Source: Helicobacter sp. 11-8110 (lineage in GTDB: Bacteria; Campylobacterota; Campylobacteria; Campylobacterales; Helicobacteraceae). From it: a stretch of DNA of 64,000 bases. Of this stretch, positions 17,932 through 26,578 are shown piece by piece. How positions within the stretch are numbered: position 1 is the first letter of the stretch; each line of letters opens with the position of its first letter. The DNA lies in NCBI RefSeq assembly GCF_003288905.1, contig NZ_NHYL01000004.1, forward strand, positions 1 through 64,000, in the 5' to 3' direction. The notes beneath the pieces were generated by a model, which was given only the letters and a program-made list of their open reading frames with translations, was not told the DNA's origin and did not search any database. Position numbers and translations under genes: made by a program.

Positions 17932-18594
17932 CTATTCAAAATAAATAAATTCATAATCACCTTTATATCCAAACTCCCTTGCTATCCATATCCACTCACT
18001 AGGGTTTAGAAAACTCTCACAAGTAAGTGCCCAGCATTGAAGATTGAAAAGTTCTTGATTATTTCTATAAGATTCCACCATAATATATTTTTGCTTTCCT
18101 ACACGCTCAATCTCACTAAAAGCTGTTTTCAAATCAAACAATGCTAAATTATGCAATGTTCCAAGTGAGATTACTAAGTCAAATTCTTCATCCCCAAATG
18201 GAAAAGGACTTCGTGCATCATAAACAAATAAATTTTCTGCAACTTCCTCCTTAGCGTTTTTTATTGCATACTCTGAAATATCAAAGCCAACTACCTGTAT
18301 ATTGGGTAAAATCTTTTTAATCTCATACAATAAAAATGCTTTTCCGCAACCTACATCTAAAATTTTGCTTTTATTATTTAATTGATAAATTTCTATCAAA
18401 TCTCTAGCAACCGCTTCCCATCTTCCATCATATTTATATCCACCATACCCATATCGCCTATCTCCATCCCAAAAATCCTTTTCATATTTCTTAGCAATAT
18501 CCATACACTCTACTTTAGAATCTGCCATCCTTGTAAAATAATCCCTTTTGGTCTTTTGATGCAATTTTGTAAAAATATTTCGTAAAACACCCAT
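17932..18594 (-). CDS. SAM-dependent methyltransferase
   Basis: This 220-residue class I methyltransferase has the SAM-binding motif I KILDVGCGKAFLLYEI near residue 75, an acidic VVGFDISEYA strand end, and the FDLVISLGTLHNL motif IV region. The length is that of a single-domain small-molecule methyltransferase. Its ATG overlaps the stop of the transketolase C-terminal half by one base. It differs from the 14585/15717 pair and from the 20258 gene, so the island encodes several non-redundant methyltransferases. The substrate is unknown. Confidence 0.8.
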   Translation of the reverse strand: MGVLRNIFTKLHQKTKRDYFTRMADSKVECMDIAKKYEKDFWDGDRRYGYGGYKYDGRWEAVARDLIEIYQLNNKSKILDVGCGKAFLLYEIKKILPNIQVVGFDISEYAIKNAKEEVAENLFVYDARSPFPFGDEEFDLVISLGTLHNLALFDLKTAFSEIERVGKQKYIMVESYRNNQELFNLQCWALTCESFLNPSEWIWIAREFGYKGDYEFIYFE

Positions 18595-19469
18595 TATAAC
18601 TCCATTTTCTTTCGCACAGATTCAACGATTCCCTTACAATCAATTCCAAAAAAAGTGCGTCCATAATCACAATTCCCTATTAAATGCACATATTGATTTG
18701 GCACACCTAAAATTTCTATATTTGCATTTGTATGAGATCTTAAAAATGTCCCTAAGCCACCATAACTAAAATGCTCTTCAATAACAAAAATAGTTTTATA
18801 AGATTCCAAATTAAAGTCCATTGAATTAATAAAAGGCTTACTTGCAACATCACATCCAAGAATTTCACCTGCTTTAAGCACTTCTTGAACGATTGAACTA
18901 TGAGATAAAAGCAAAATCTCACTCTTGTTTTTCAATAAAAATTGCAATTGTGAAACATCTTGAATCTCCCTTTTATGCAAATTAGGTTCGCCTGCTTTAG
19001 GGATTCTAATGTAACTTGGCTTCTTGGAGTGATAAGCATACTGAAAACAAGCCTTTACCTCTAAAGGATCACAAGGTGAAAAAATATTTAAATTTGGCAA
19101 ACTCAAGGCTAAACCTATATCTTCTAATGCATAATGAGTCATACCACTTGGCATATAGGTAAAGCCACTTCCAGTTCCCACCAAAATAACAGGCAACTCT
19201 TGATAGCAGATGTCATTTCTTACTTGCTCATAAGGACGCATCATTACAAATGGAGCAATATTATAATACACAACCTTTCTTCCGCACAAAGCCAAACCAG
19301 CTGCCATACTAACACATAATGCTTCATTAATTCCAGGATTGATATATTGCTCTTTATACTCCTCTTTAAATGTATCCCAAACACCAAGCCCAGCATCTCC
19401 GCTAATCAAAAATACATTCGAATCTTTTTTGGCTACTTCAATGATACAATTTGCTACTGCATTTCTCAT
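18594..19469 (-). CDS. Transketolase, C-terminal subunit (pyrimidine-binding half)
   Basis: This 291-residue protein corresponds to the second half of transketolase. It starts in the pyrimidine-binding domain (FLISGDAGLG, then NPGINEALCVSMAAGLALCG with the glutamate that activates thiamine diphosphate) and ends with the transketolase C-terminal domain (IFVIEEHFSYGGLG). It must pair with the product of 19466-20245. The two genes overlap by four bases, which suits equal subunit synthesis. Split transketolases in glycan loci may move a two-carbon unit onto or off a sugar nucleotide instead of serving the pentose phosphate pathway (inference). Confidence 0.85.
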   Translation of the reverse strand: MRNAVANCIIEVAKKDSNVFLISGDAGLGVWDTFKEEYKEQYINPGINEALCVSMAAGLALCGRKVVYYNIAPFVMMRPYEQVRNDICYQELPVILVGTGSGFTYMPSGMTHYALEDIGLALSLPNLNIFSPCDPLEVKACFQYAYHSKKPSYIRIPKAGEPNLHKREIQDVSQLQFLLKNKSEILLLSHSSIVQEVLKAGEILGCDVASKPFINSMDFNLESYKTIFVIEEHFSYGGLGTFLRSHTNANIEILGVPNQYVHLIGNCDYGRTFFGIDCKGIVESVRKKMEL

Positions 19470-20245
19470 TTTAAAACCTCTAATGCTTTAGAATAAATCT
19501 CATCTGTTACCAAATAATAATGCCATTCTAACTTATCCTCCATAAATTCCACTCCCTTACCCTTTATGGTATCACAAATCACACAAAGCGGTCGATTTCT
19601 TTTATTTGTAACTACCTCAACAATCTTTTCCTCACAATGTCCATCCACCCGTATGCAATCCCAACCAAATGCTTTCCATTTATCCTCTAATGGTTCAAAC
19701 TCTACAAGCTCACTAGCCCTGCCATAGCCTTGCAGATCATTTCTATCTATAAATACCACAATATTATCTAACTTCAACTTTGCTCCAAGCATTGCTGCTT
19801 CCCAAATACTTCCTTCTTGAATCTCACCATCACCCATTAAAATATAAACATTACGCTTCCTGTCTTCCTTACTCTTTTTAAAAGCCATTGCCATGCCAAT
19901 GCCAATGGGTAACCCATGCCCTAAACTTCCTGCAGAAATCTCAATATAAGCATGAGAATTCCTATCTGTGTGTGCTGGCAATGTTCCTCCATTTTGGTAA
20001 TATCCCAAAAGCATTTGTTTATTCATTAAGCCTCTATGGTATAAAGTCGCATACAATGCCATTGCGGCATGTGCCTTTGAAAGTATAAAAATATCTCTAG
20101 TTTCATAATTTTGCAAGTTCAAAACTTTAAAATATAAGGCACTTAAAATATCTACACATCCTAAAGCCGAACCAATGTGTGGGCTTTTTGCACGATTAGC
20201 AATTTGCAAAATTGTTTTACGAATCTCTTTTGCTGTTTGTGTCAT
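19466..20245 (-). CDS. Transketolase, N-terminal subunit (thiamine diphosphate-binding half)
   Basis: This 259-residue protein is the first half of transketolase. It shows SPHIGSALGCVDILSALYF near residue 20, SAGSLGHGLPIGIGMA near 107, and the ThDP/metal motif GDGEIQEGSIWEA at about 136-148 with the distal Asn (IDRND). It should form the ThDP-Mg site with the 18594-19469 subunit. It is far shorter than housekeeping transketolase because it is one half of a split enzyme, not a broken gene: both halves have proper starts and a coupled overlap. AAGG precedes the ATG. Confidence 0.87.
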   Translation of the reverse strand: MTQTAKEIRKTILQIANRAKSPHIGSALGCVDILSALYFKVLNLQNYETRDIFILSKAHAAMALYATLYHRGLMNKQMLLGYYQNGGTLPAHTDRNSHAYIEISAGSLGHGLPIGIGMAMAFKKSKEDRKRNVYILMGDGEIQEGSIWEAAMLGAKLKLDNIVVFIDRNDLQGYGRASELVEFEPLEDKWKAFGWDCIRVDGHCEEKIVEVVTNKRNRPLCVICDTIKGKGVEFMEDKLEWHYYLVTDEIYSKALEVLK

Positions 20246-20257
20246 CTATTCAACCTT

Positions 20258-20941
20258 TCAATATTTTTGTCCAACACATACGGCAAACAAATAATGAGCC
20301 ATAGGATAAAATCCAGTATGCACAACCTCATCATTCATACTAAAAACAAACACTTGATGAAAATATTTTTTACAAAATTGCTTAAAATCCTCCCCACTTT
20401 TGCAATTTACATGTTCCGCCTTGCTCCCCTCACTTGCATACACTTGACTCTCCAAACTAGGTATTCCCAAAATTAACACACCCCCACCCTCAGAAGGATC
20501 TTTCAATGCGCGAATAATATTGCGCATAAAAACATCTTCATCTTTTGGATCAATATGTTCAAATACATCAAGCGCATAGATACCATCAAATTCATTTTTA
20601 CAAGGTTCTTTAGCCAAATCCAAAACTTTTAATTCTATGTTTTCTGGTCTTCCAAGCTCTTTAGCCTGATCAATAAAAACAGGGTCATAATCTGTTGCCA
20701 CCAATGTCTTGACGTTTTCTGCTACAATAGCTGAATAAAATGCATCAGCACAACCCAATTCTAAAACCTTACCCATTCCAGCAAACATCTTTGAAACAAA
20801 TTTATAACGAGCTGATGTTAAAGCTAAGCGTATAGGTTGATGAAAGTAAGCATAAGAGCTCATATAACCCATTTTTGCGACTCTACCTTCATCATATTCC
20901 TTAACACAATTATTAAAAAATTTCCCTTTAGTTTCCTTCAT
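20258..20941 (-). CDS. SAM-dependent methyltransferase (UbiE/Methyltransf_23-like)
   Basis: This 227-residue class I methyltransferase has GKVLELGCADAFYSAIVAE near residue 57 as the SAM site, an ATDYDPVF acidic strand end, and FDGIYALDVFEHIDPKDED, the motif seen in O-/C-methyltransferases of the UbiG type. It ends with a conserved-looking FYPMAHYLFAVCVG segment. AAGGAG lies just before the ATG. It sits between the transketolase pair and the broken radical SAM gene. The target is not known; a sugar hydroxyl in the glycan is a reasonable guess. Confidence 0.78.
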   Translation of the reverse strand: MKETKGKFFNNCVKEYDEGRVAKMGYMSSYAYFHQPIRLALTSARYKFVSKMFAGMGKVLELGCADAFYSAIVAENVKTLVATDYDPVFIDQAKELGRPENIELKVLDLAKEPCKNEFDGIYALDVFEHIDPKDEDVFMRNIIRALKDPSEGGGVLILGIPSLESQVYASEGSKAEHVNCKSGEDFKQFCKKYFHQVFVFSMNDEVVHTGFYPMAHYLFAVCVGQKY

Positions 20942-20956
20942 ATTTTCTCCTTTTAA

Positions 20957-21571
20957 TTAAATAAAATTTACATGGCTTACTTGTCTATGCAAAATATCAT
21001 TTAAAAATTCATTAATTGCATTTGGACGGCAATTTGTTGGACACTTTTGACAATTCAAGTCTCGCTCTAAAAAAGATTTAATTTTTTTTCGTTTCTCTCC
21101 ATTCCAAATTTCATAAAAGGAATCTTGGTAAATATTACCATACACAAATTCTTCTTTATTCCAATACGGAAGGCAAGTAGCTAAATCTCCAGCAGAATTT
21201 AAAGTTGTTATAAAATTACATCCATAGCAATGAGAATAGCTTCTCCCATTTTGTTTATTTAAAAAAGCATTTTCTCTAAAAATAACCTTAAAATTATCAT
21301 CTTCATAGCTTTTAGCTTCTTTAGCCAAATCTTTAATTTCATCAAAAGAAATAAAACCCTGCCTCTCACTATATTTTTGTTGCTCATTTTGAAAAACAAA
21401 AGGTTTAACGGAAATAAAATCTACTCCAGCATTTTTTAAATGGGAAATAGCCGATAATAATGTATCTTTATTTTCGGGCAAAAGCACAAATTGCGAACCC
21501 AAATCCACATTTAATTGGTTTTTATTTTTAAAATTAACAGCATATTCTATATTGTGCAATACCTTACTCAT
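20957..21571 (-). CDS. Radical SAM protein, C-terminal fragment of a phase-OFF gene
   Basis: These are the 3-prime 204 codons of a radical SAM gene cut by a poly-G frameshift. The ATG at 21571 is probably not a real start: the product lacks the CxxxCxxC core and begins inside the domain that the intact paralogue at 22081-23175 continues without a break. It aligns with that paralogue's second half, including VFRENAFLNK / IFRSDTMKK, the SPASM-type cysteines (CYGCNF, LNCQKCPTNC) and the shared HVNFI end. Loss of one G from the tract at 21583-21594 would join it to 21564-22070 and give about 370 residues, the paralogue's length. Confidence 0.85.
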   Translation of the reverse strand: MSKVLHNIEYAVNFKNKNQLNVDLGSQFVLLPENKDTLLSAISHLKNAGVDFISVKPFVFQNEQQKYSERQGFISFDEIKDLAKEAKSYEDDNFKVIFRENAFLNKQNGRSYSHCYGCNFITTLNSAGDLATCLPYWNKEEFVYGNIYQDSFYEIWNGEKRKKIKSFLERDLNCQKCPTNCRPNAINEFLNDILHRQVSHVNFI

Positions 21572-22070
21572 TAATTGATATGCCCCCCCCCCCCGAACCT
21601 ATATTAGATCCTACATTCCTAGAGGGTTTATGAACTTTAGCATAAGTTTGTGCATCCCCACCATTAAAACTAAATCGCAAAAATGTAAGGTAGGGCAATA
21701 ATTGTTCAGCTAATCTTTCACTCAAAAGTTCTCCATTGCTAAACATACCACAATCAATTCCCACTTCTTTTGTCTTTTTAACAAAATCTGCAATATTTTT
21801 ATGAATTAATGGCTCTCCTTCCCCAGCATACAAAATACTTTTCAGACCAAGCGAAGCAACTTCATCCAAAAAACTCAAAAATCTGTCTTTATCCAAATGT
21901 CTATTAGGATAATCAATATAATCATAGGCACAAAAAATACATCGATGATTGCATAATCCAACAGGAGAAACTTCCATATATATAGGATAACAATCTCCAT
22001 TTTTCTGAAATTCTGCCACCCTCTCAAAATGGTAATGTAACTTATGGGAATCTAAAAGAAATTTTTTCAT
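21564..22070 (-). CDS. Radical SAM protein, N-terminal fragment ending just after a G12 tract (phase OFF)
   Basis: This 168-residue fragment has the radical SAM core C40-x3-C44-x2-C47 (CNHRCIFC), the GEGEP SAM motif and NGGDAQTYAKVHKPSR, matching residues 1 to about 150 of the paralogue at 22081-23175. It then enters four glycines from a twelve-G run and stops six codons later. It lacks half the barrel and the SPASM domain, so it is unlikely to work alone. Reading on in the shifted frame leads into the 20957-21571 fragment. The gene follows its paralogue by ten bases. In an 11-G variant it would encode a full enzyme. Confidence 0.88.
   Translation of the reverse strand: MKKFLLDSHKLHYHFERVAEFQKNGDCYPIYMEVSPVGLCNHRCIFCAYDYIDYPNRHLDKDRFLSFLDEVASLGLKSILYAGEGEPLIHKNIADFVKKTKEVGIDCGMFSNGELLSERLAEQLLPYLTFLRFSFNGGDAQTYAKVHKPSRNVGSNIGSGGGGISINE
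21583..21594 (-). repeat. Poly-G tract, 12 bases (phase-variable switch, OFF)
   Basis: There are twelve consecutive C on the plus strand. The upstream frame ends in a stop shortly after the run, and the downstream frame is offset by one base. A tract of 11 (or 14) G restores one continuous reading frame. Confidence 0.93.
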
Positions 22071-22080
22071 TAGATAAATC

Positions 22081-23175
22081 CTAGATAAAATTTACATGGG
22101 AATTTGAATGTTTTAATTCCCATAAATATCGATTAATGGAATCCATTCTGCAATTTACTCTACACTTTTTGATATCTAAATCATTTTGTATAAATCGAAT
22201 ATTTTCCTGCCTCTTTATGCTTTGCCAAATTTGCTTAAAACTCTTCTGATTAATATTTCCATATGAAAAACGATCATCGCCCAAATAACAACTGCAACCA
22301 TAAACCTCTCCATTAGCACTTATATATCCCCAAAAATATGGAGTAGAATAACATTTTTCATAAAAATTTCTATTTCCAGTTAACTTTTTCATTGTGTCTG
22401 ACCTAAAAATAATAGAAAACTCTTCACTGCTTAATTCATTTAGGCTTTTTTCTAAAAACAAATATTGACTATAATCTAAACCTTCATATTCTCTAGTTCG
22501 ACTAAAAAGATGCTGAGAATACGGCTTAATTACTAAATAATCAACTCCAATATCCCTTAATGTAATTGCAAACTCTATAGCGGTTTGGTAATTTTGAGGC
22601 AAAAGCAACATTTGCACTCCAATAGTACAAGAGCTTTCTATCTTTTGCCGTATTTTTATTGATTCTTCTAAATTTTTAAGAACCCTGTAAAAATCATTTT
22701 CCCTTGTTCTATGAATTTGAGAATAAACTTTTGCATTTCCTGCATTAATGCTAGCTTTAATCCAAGTTGTATTCTTTAGAATCTTAGGCATTTTATCTAG
22801 TTTAATAGGAACAAAATTAGTAGTAATAGCTACATCAATTCCAGCTTTTTTTGTTGCCTCTATCATTAAATCAAGATCTCTATGTAACATTGGCTCCCCT
22901 TCTCCTGCAAACATTACACTTTTAACCCCAAGCTCAGCCATCTCACGAATTATTTGCTTATAAATTTCCAAATCAATTTTAATATTTTTATATCCCATAT
23001 AATCAACTCCACAAAATGTGCAACGATGATTGCATGCACCATAAGGAGAAATTTCAACATAAATAGGATAAATCTCTTTTTCTTTTTCCCAATTACCATA
23101 AGATTCAAGCCATTGCGATACCCTTGTAGGATGAAAAATTAACTTATGAGAATCGATTCTAAAAATATCACTCAT
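22081..23175 (-). CDS. Radical SAM/SPASM protein, intact paralogue of the phase-OFF gene
   Basis: This 364-residue protein has C48-x3-C52-x2-C55 (CNHRCTFC), GEGEP in the position of the usual GGE SAM motif, and a C-terminal cysteine set (FYEKCYSTPYF, YGCSC, IKKCRVNC) that fits an auxiliary iron-sulfur domain. It shares the N-terminal FRIDSHKLIFHPTR / LLDSHKLHYHFER pattern and the HVNFI end with the frameshifted gene downstream, but has no poly-G tract. The ATG overlaps the upstream radical SAM gene by four bases. The island thus has two sequential radical SAM enzymes of one subfamily, one switchable. The reaction is unknown. Confidence 0.85.
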   Translation of the reverse strand: MSDIFRIDSHKLIFHPTRVSQWLESYGNWEKEKEIYPIYVEISPYGACNHRCTFCGVDYMGYKNIKIDLEIYKQIIREMAELGVKSVMFAGEGEPMLHRDLDLMIEATKKAGIDVAITTNFVPIKLDKMPKILKNTTWIKASINAGNAKVYSQIHRTRENDFYRVLKNLEESIKIRQKIESSCTIGVQMLLLPQNYQTAIEFAITLRDIGVDYLVIKPYSQHLFSRTREYEGLDYSQYLFLEKSLNELSSEEFSIIFRSDTMKKLTGNRNFYEKCYSTPYFWGYISANGEVYGCSCYLGDDRFSYGNINQKSFKQIWQSIKRQENIRFIQNDLDIKKCRVNCRMDSINRYLWELKHSNSHVNFI

Positions 23176-24116
23176 ATTCCAAAATAACCTCCATTTAATG
23201 CCGCTCTCTCATCGGATGTCAAATCTCTAATATTCTTCATATCCACAGATGTATGACCAAACTCTTGAAATCGATTGGTTTTAACCTTTATATCACAGGG
23301 ATTACAATGTCCATAAACATAGCAAGGTCGATAAATATCCTTGATTTTAAAATCTGAATCTAAAATATTTCCAATAGGAGTTCTATTTTCGTATAGATCC
23401 GAATGACATCGATATATTTTTCCATTTGGTCCTACTATTAATTCTGTTGTCTTACATTCACAATATTTTTCTATTTTTTGCGAAATAGCATCTTGATATT
23501 TATAAGTTCCATGCCATCTTTTACCATCAAATCCCAAATACTCTTTAACTCTAAAATCAATGCCTTCTTTTTTGCATTTTTCCTTTATTTCATTGATATG
23601 TTCCATGTTTTGCGGTGTTACAACCGAATAAATTCCTACATAAAATCCCGCATCCCGCATCTTATGATGCTTGATTATCAAATCATCAATCTTATTTTGA
23701 CCGGGATGATAACTCACACGAATCGCAGCATACTTAGCATCCCTAGTAAATTTTTCAACAGGAACTCTTTGAATAAATTCATCAACATCAAACATAAAAT
23801 TAGTCAGCAAATCTAATTTAAATCTCGAATCAACTCCATTAACAACCTCATAAAAACCTTTATACATGGTGGGTTCTCCACCTTGCAAAGTCAATGGGAT
23901 ATCCTCTCTAGGATTTCCCCTTTCATCTAAAAGACAAATCCGATTAATAAAATCTACCCATTCACTTGGTTTAATTTGCTTTTTACTCACAGAATTCCGA
24001 GAAGATCCTCTTTCATTGAGATTAATGCAATAAGAACATGATAGATTACAACTAAGTGTTAAAAATAGTGCTATATAATTATAATGGGGCGGAATATTAA
24101 TAAAATCCAACTGCAT
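23172..24116 (-). CDS. Radical SAM protein, short form
   Basis: This 314-residue protein has C23-x3-C27-x2-C30 (CNLSCSYC) close to the N-terminus, LQGGEPTMYKGF as the GGEP SAM-binding motif, and a C-terminal region with CECKTTELIVGPNGKIYRCHSD and YVYGHCNPCDIK that may hold a second cluster. It belongs to a subfamily different from the 22081 pair. The sequence SSRNSVSK after the cluster motif is unusually polar. It starts two bases from the end of the large glycosyltransferase gene and overlaps the next radical SAM gene by four. Function unknown; sugar modification is inferred from context. Confidence 0.82.
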   Translation of the reverse strand: MQLDFINIPPHYNYIALFLTLSCNLSCSYCINLNERGSSRNSVSKKQIKPSEWVDFINRICLLDERGNPREDIPLTLQGGEPTMYKGFYEVVNGVDSRFKLDLLTNFMFDVDEFIQRVPVEKFTRDAKYAAIRVSYHPGQNKIDDLIIKHHKMRDAGFYVGIYSVVTPQNMEHINEIKEKCKKEGIDFRVKEYLGFDGKRWHGTYKYQDAISQKIEKYCECKTTELIVGPNGKIYRCHSDLYENRTPIGNILDSDFKIKDIYRPCYVYGHCNPCDIKVKTNRFQEFGHTSVDMKNIRDLTSDERAALNGGYFGI

Positions 24117-24117
24117 T

Positions 24118-26463
24118 TTATAAATCCTTTAGTATTTTTATAAAAGAATTAAAACTACGCTTATCCTCTATTTTCTTAATAATCTTGCCAGAAACTATCA
24201 ATAATTCCATCATTTCAAATCGTAGTTTAGAATCCGCAATAATTCTCTCTAAATGTTCACCATATTCTTTAATGCCATATCCTGCCATATATTGACCAGG
24301 AAATTCCCCACTACTGCTTATAAATCTCTTCATTTTAGGCACATACTCCTCTTGATATTCCCTTAAATTATCAGCATTATATATAAACCAATATCCTATT
24401 TTTGTCCTAACCCAATTAACATTTGTCCGCAAAATAACTCTGTCATTTTCATTTTCGATAACCTTACAAGAATAATCTGCAATTCTTCTCATCTCATCAT
24501 CTTGCAAGTCAAAATATTTTGACTTTTTCAATATATCCCTATCAATTTTAGCAGAGTATTTATTGATAATAAAAAGCATATTATCCGCTTCAATAAAATC
24601 CTTATATCCCAAAACATCTTCATGAAACTCTTCAATATTCTCAAAATAAACCAAAAACAACTCACTATATTTCAATTCTTTTAATTCAATATTATCAATC
24701 TTTATTTTATCATTACGATAGCTTACGGCAACTTTCCCTTTTGCCATAAATTCACTTAAACTCTCCCCTTGTCCCATAGGAAAAGTATCACAAAAAATAT
24801 CAATAATATGCCCATAAATATGTGGATCCACAAATCCAGGCATAAAAAATCGATCCGAAATTCCAAGCTTTTCAACTTTATCTCTAATTACCGGCATATT
24901 TCCACTTCCAGCAGCGATAAAAATCGTATTGGAGTGTTTTTTCATAACCTCTGCAATGCACTCTAAATACTCATCGCTATCCACTTTGACAAGTCTGCCT
25001 ATCACACCCAAAACCACCGTGTCTTTTGTGATAGGATATTTTGCCTTCTCTGCTTCTATGAGCTTTGGATCTCTTGGTGGATTATAAAATCTTTCAATAT
25101 CCATCGGCACTAAAAAACTTTTAAAATCATAAGGCGTTGTTGGCGGTATAGCATGACTTATTCTCTCATCAATCCCCACAATATCATACCGACCATTCCC
25201 ATGACTCCAATAAATCTGCTTAGGAGCACTTCTTGTCGCAAACAAAAAATCTGCACAATCAATGGTGCCTGTAATGATAATAATATCTACCCCTTCACTT
25301 AGAAGAGATTGTCTTATTGATAATGCCTTTTGCAAATGTGAGTAATAATAACTATATTGCCTTATTAGCTGATAAGCTGGACATACCACAGGCACTCCAG
25401 CCTGCACAAAGCTCTGCATAGCCTCGATTCCATCCTCACTTTTTTGGATATAGTTCATACTATATACAACCAATTCATACTGCTTAGCAAACTCTTCATT
25501 TTGCATTAAAGCCTTGCAAAGCGAATATTCTACCTTATAAGGTGAATTTTCAACAATCCTATCTTTAATAAGAGCAATCTTAATCTTTTCTCCCGATTTG
25601 CCACCTATACTTGCCTTGCACTTAGAGAGATTCTTGCCATATTCCACATAATAAGGCTCTACAAGTTTTACTACCTTATCATTATATTCTTGCCAATCCT
25701 CTTGAGTTTGCGCAGAATTTCCAAACTTATGATAAATATAAAAACTCACATACATTGCCATATCAAGATTGCCTTGTTCTAACAATCCTTTTAAGCAATC
25801 AAGCCAAACAGGAAAATTCTCCCTCCATTTTAGATGATTAAAATAATGCCTCACATTCCAAAAACAATGCATATTCCACAAAAATATTGTCTTTTTAGTA
25901 AAATCATCAAGCTTAGAGAAATTATCCCATTTCAAAGCCTCTCTTTGAATCTCCAAAATCCATTCCACTGGAATCTCATAATAACACAAAAACTCCCTTG
26001 TAAAAGGGTCTAACTCTACCATATAGTTTTCTCTCAAACTCAAATAAATCACTTTGGAGAAAAAAAACTTCACCGCTCCTTCTTTGTCCCCACTAAGCAG
26101 CAAAGCGGCACTTGCAAACTCAATAAACAATAGTCTTTCATAATAAGAAGCATTGCTATCTTCCACATAAGGGGAGCAAAAATCAAAATACTTCATAAAT
26201 CTCTCATCTTTTTTAGATGATTTTCTACCTTCAAAAAGCCCATAAGCCCATAAAATAGACTTATCTAAAATATCCCCCTTAGAAACAATAATTTCTAGAA
26301 TCTTTTCTTTTAATAAAGCAATAATCTCTTCTCTATAAGAATCTTCTAATTGCTTCTGCCACTCCTGCCCAAAAGCACGGATTAGCAACATACATTCATT
26401 AATATTTTCTTTTGTTTTTGCTTCTTTAAGCCTATTTAGAATCTCTTGTGTTTGAATTTCCAT
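24118..26463 (-). CDS. Large GT-B glycosyltransferase with a helical N-terminal region
   Basis: This 781-residue protein has an N-terminal part of about 280 residues that is helical and partly repeat-like (TPR-like character is possible but not clear). A GT-B region follows from about residue 295 (KIALIKDRIVENSPYKVEYSL) with VVLGVIGRLVKVDSDEYLE and FFMPGFVDPHIYGHIIDIF, the donor-side pattern of group 1 transferases. The layout of a helical N-terminus plus GT-B recalls protein O-glycosyltransferases. As the first gene of the island and divergent from flaB, it is a candidate for acting directly on flagellin (inference). No signal peptide is seen. Confidence 0.75.
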   Translation of the reverse strand: MEIQTQEILNRLKEAKTKENINECMLLIRAFGQEWQKQLEDSYREEIIALLKEKILEIIVSKGDILDKSILWAYGLFEGRKSSKKDERFMKYFDFCSPYVEDSNASYYERLLFIEFASAALLLSGDKEGAVKFFFSKVIYLSLRENYMVELDPFTREFLCYYEIPVEWILEIQREALKWDNFSKLDDFTKKTIFLWNMHCFWNVRHYFNHLKWRENFPVWLDCLKGLLEQGNLDMAMYVSFYIYHKFGNSAQTQEDWQEYNDKVVKLVEPYYVEYGKNLSKCKASIGGKSGEKIKIALIKDRIVENSPYKVEYSLCKALMQNEEFAKQYELVVYSMNYIQKSEDGIEAMQSFVQAGVPVVCPAYQLIRQYSYYYSHLQKALSIRQSLLSEGVDIIIITGTIDCADFLFATRSAPKQIYWSHGNGRYDIVGIDERISHAIPPTTPYDFKSFLVPMDIERFYNPPRDPKLIEAEKAKYPITKDTVVLGVIGRLVKVDSDEYLECIAEVMKKHSNTIFIAAGSGNMPVIRDKVEKLGISDRFFMPGFVDPHIYGHIIDIFCDTFPMGQGESLSEFMAKGKVAVSYRNDKIKIDNIELKELKYSELFLVYFENIEEFHEDVLGYKDFIEADNMLFIINKYSAKIDRDILKKSKYFDLQDDEMRRIADYSCKVIENENDRVILRTNVNWVRTKIGYWFIYNADNLREYQEEYVPKMKRFISSSGEFPGQYMAGYGIKEYGEHLERIIADSKLRFEMMELLIVSGKIIKKIEDKRSFNSFIKILKDL

Positions 26464-26507
26464 AAATTTCTTTCATTGCAAAATTAATTTCCCTTATAAT
26501 CGGCAAG

Positions 26508-26513
26508 ATTGTA
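26508..26513 (-). promoter_or_regulatory. Candidate sigma-70 -10 box for the glycan island
   Basis: On the minus strand, TTGA-TACAAT lies about 45 bases before the ATG at 26463, in an AT-rich context. A second candidate, TATAAG, lies at 26493-26498. Epsilonproteobacterial promoters often lack a clear -35 box, so this is a weak assignment. Confidence 0.35.
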
Positions 26514-26556
26514 TCAAAACTTTACTTAGCTGATTATTTTTTGCCATATTAAAAAG

Positions 26557-26572
26557 TGGAACATATATTGCT
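26557..26572 (+). promoter_or_regulatory. Sigma-54 (RpoN) promoter of flaB
   Basis: The sequence TGGAAC-N5-TTGCT has GG at 26558-26559 and GC at 26570-26571 with exactly ten bases between, the -24/-12 arrangement of RpoN promoters. It lies 39 bases before the flaB ATG. This matches the class 2 flagellar control known for flaB in Helicobacter and Campylobacter. Confidence 0.9.
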
Positions 26573-26578
26573 TTAGAT

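Noticed and set aside
1-26463. Classical pseudaminic or legionaminic acid synthesis operon
   Set aside because: The amidotransferase is of that kind, but no PseB/C/F/G/H/I or Leg homologues are present, so the window does not by itself encode nonulosonate synthesis.
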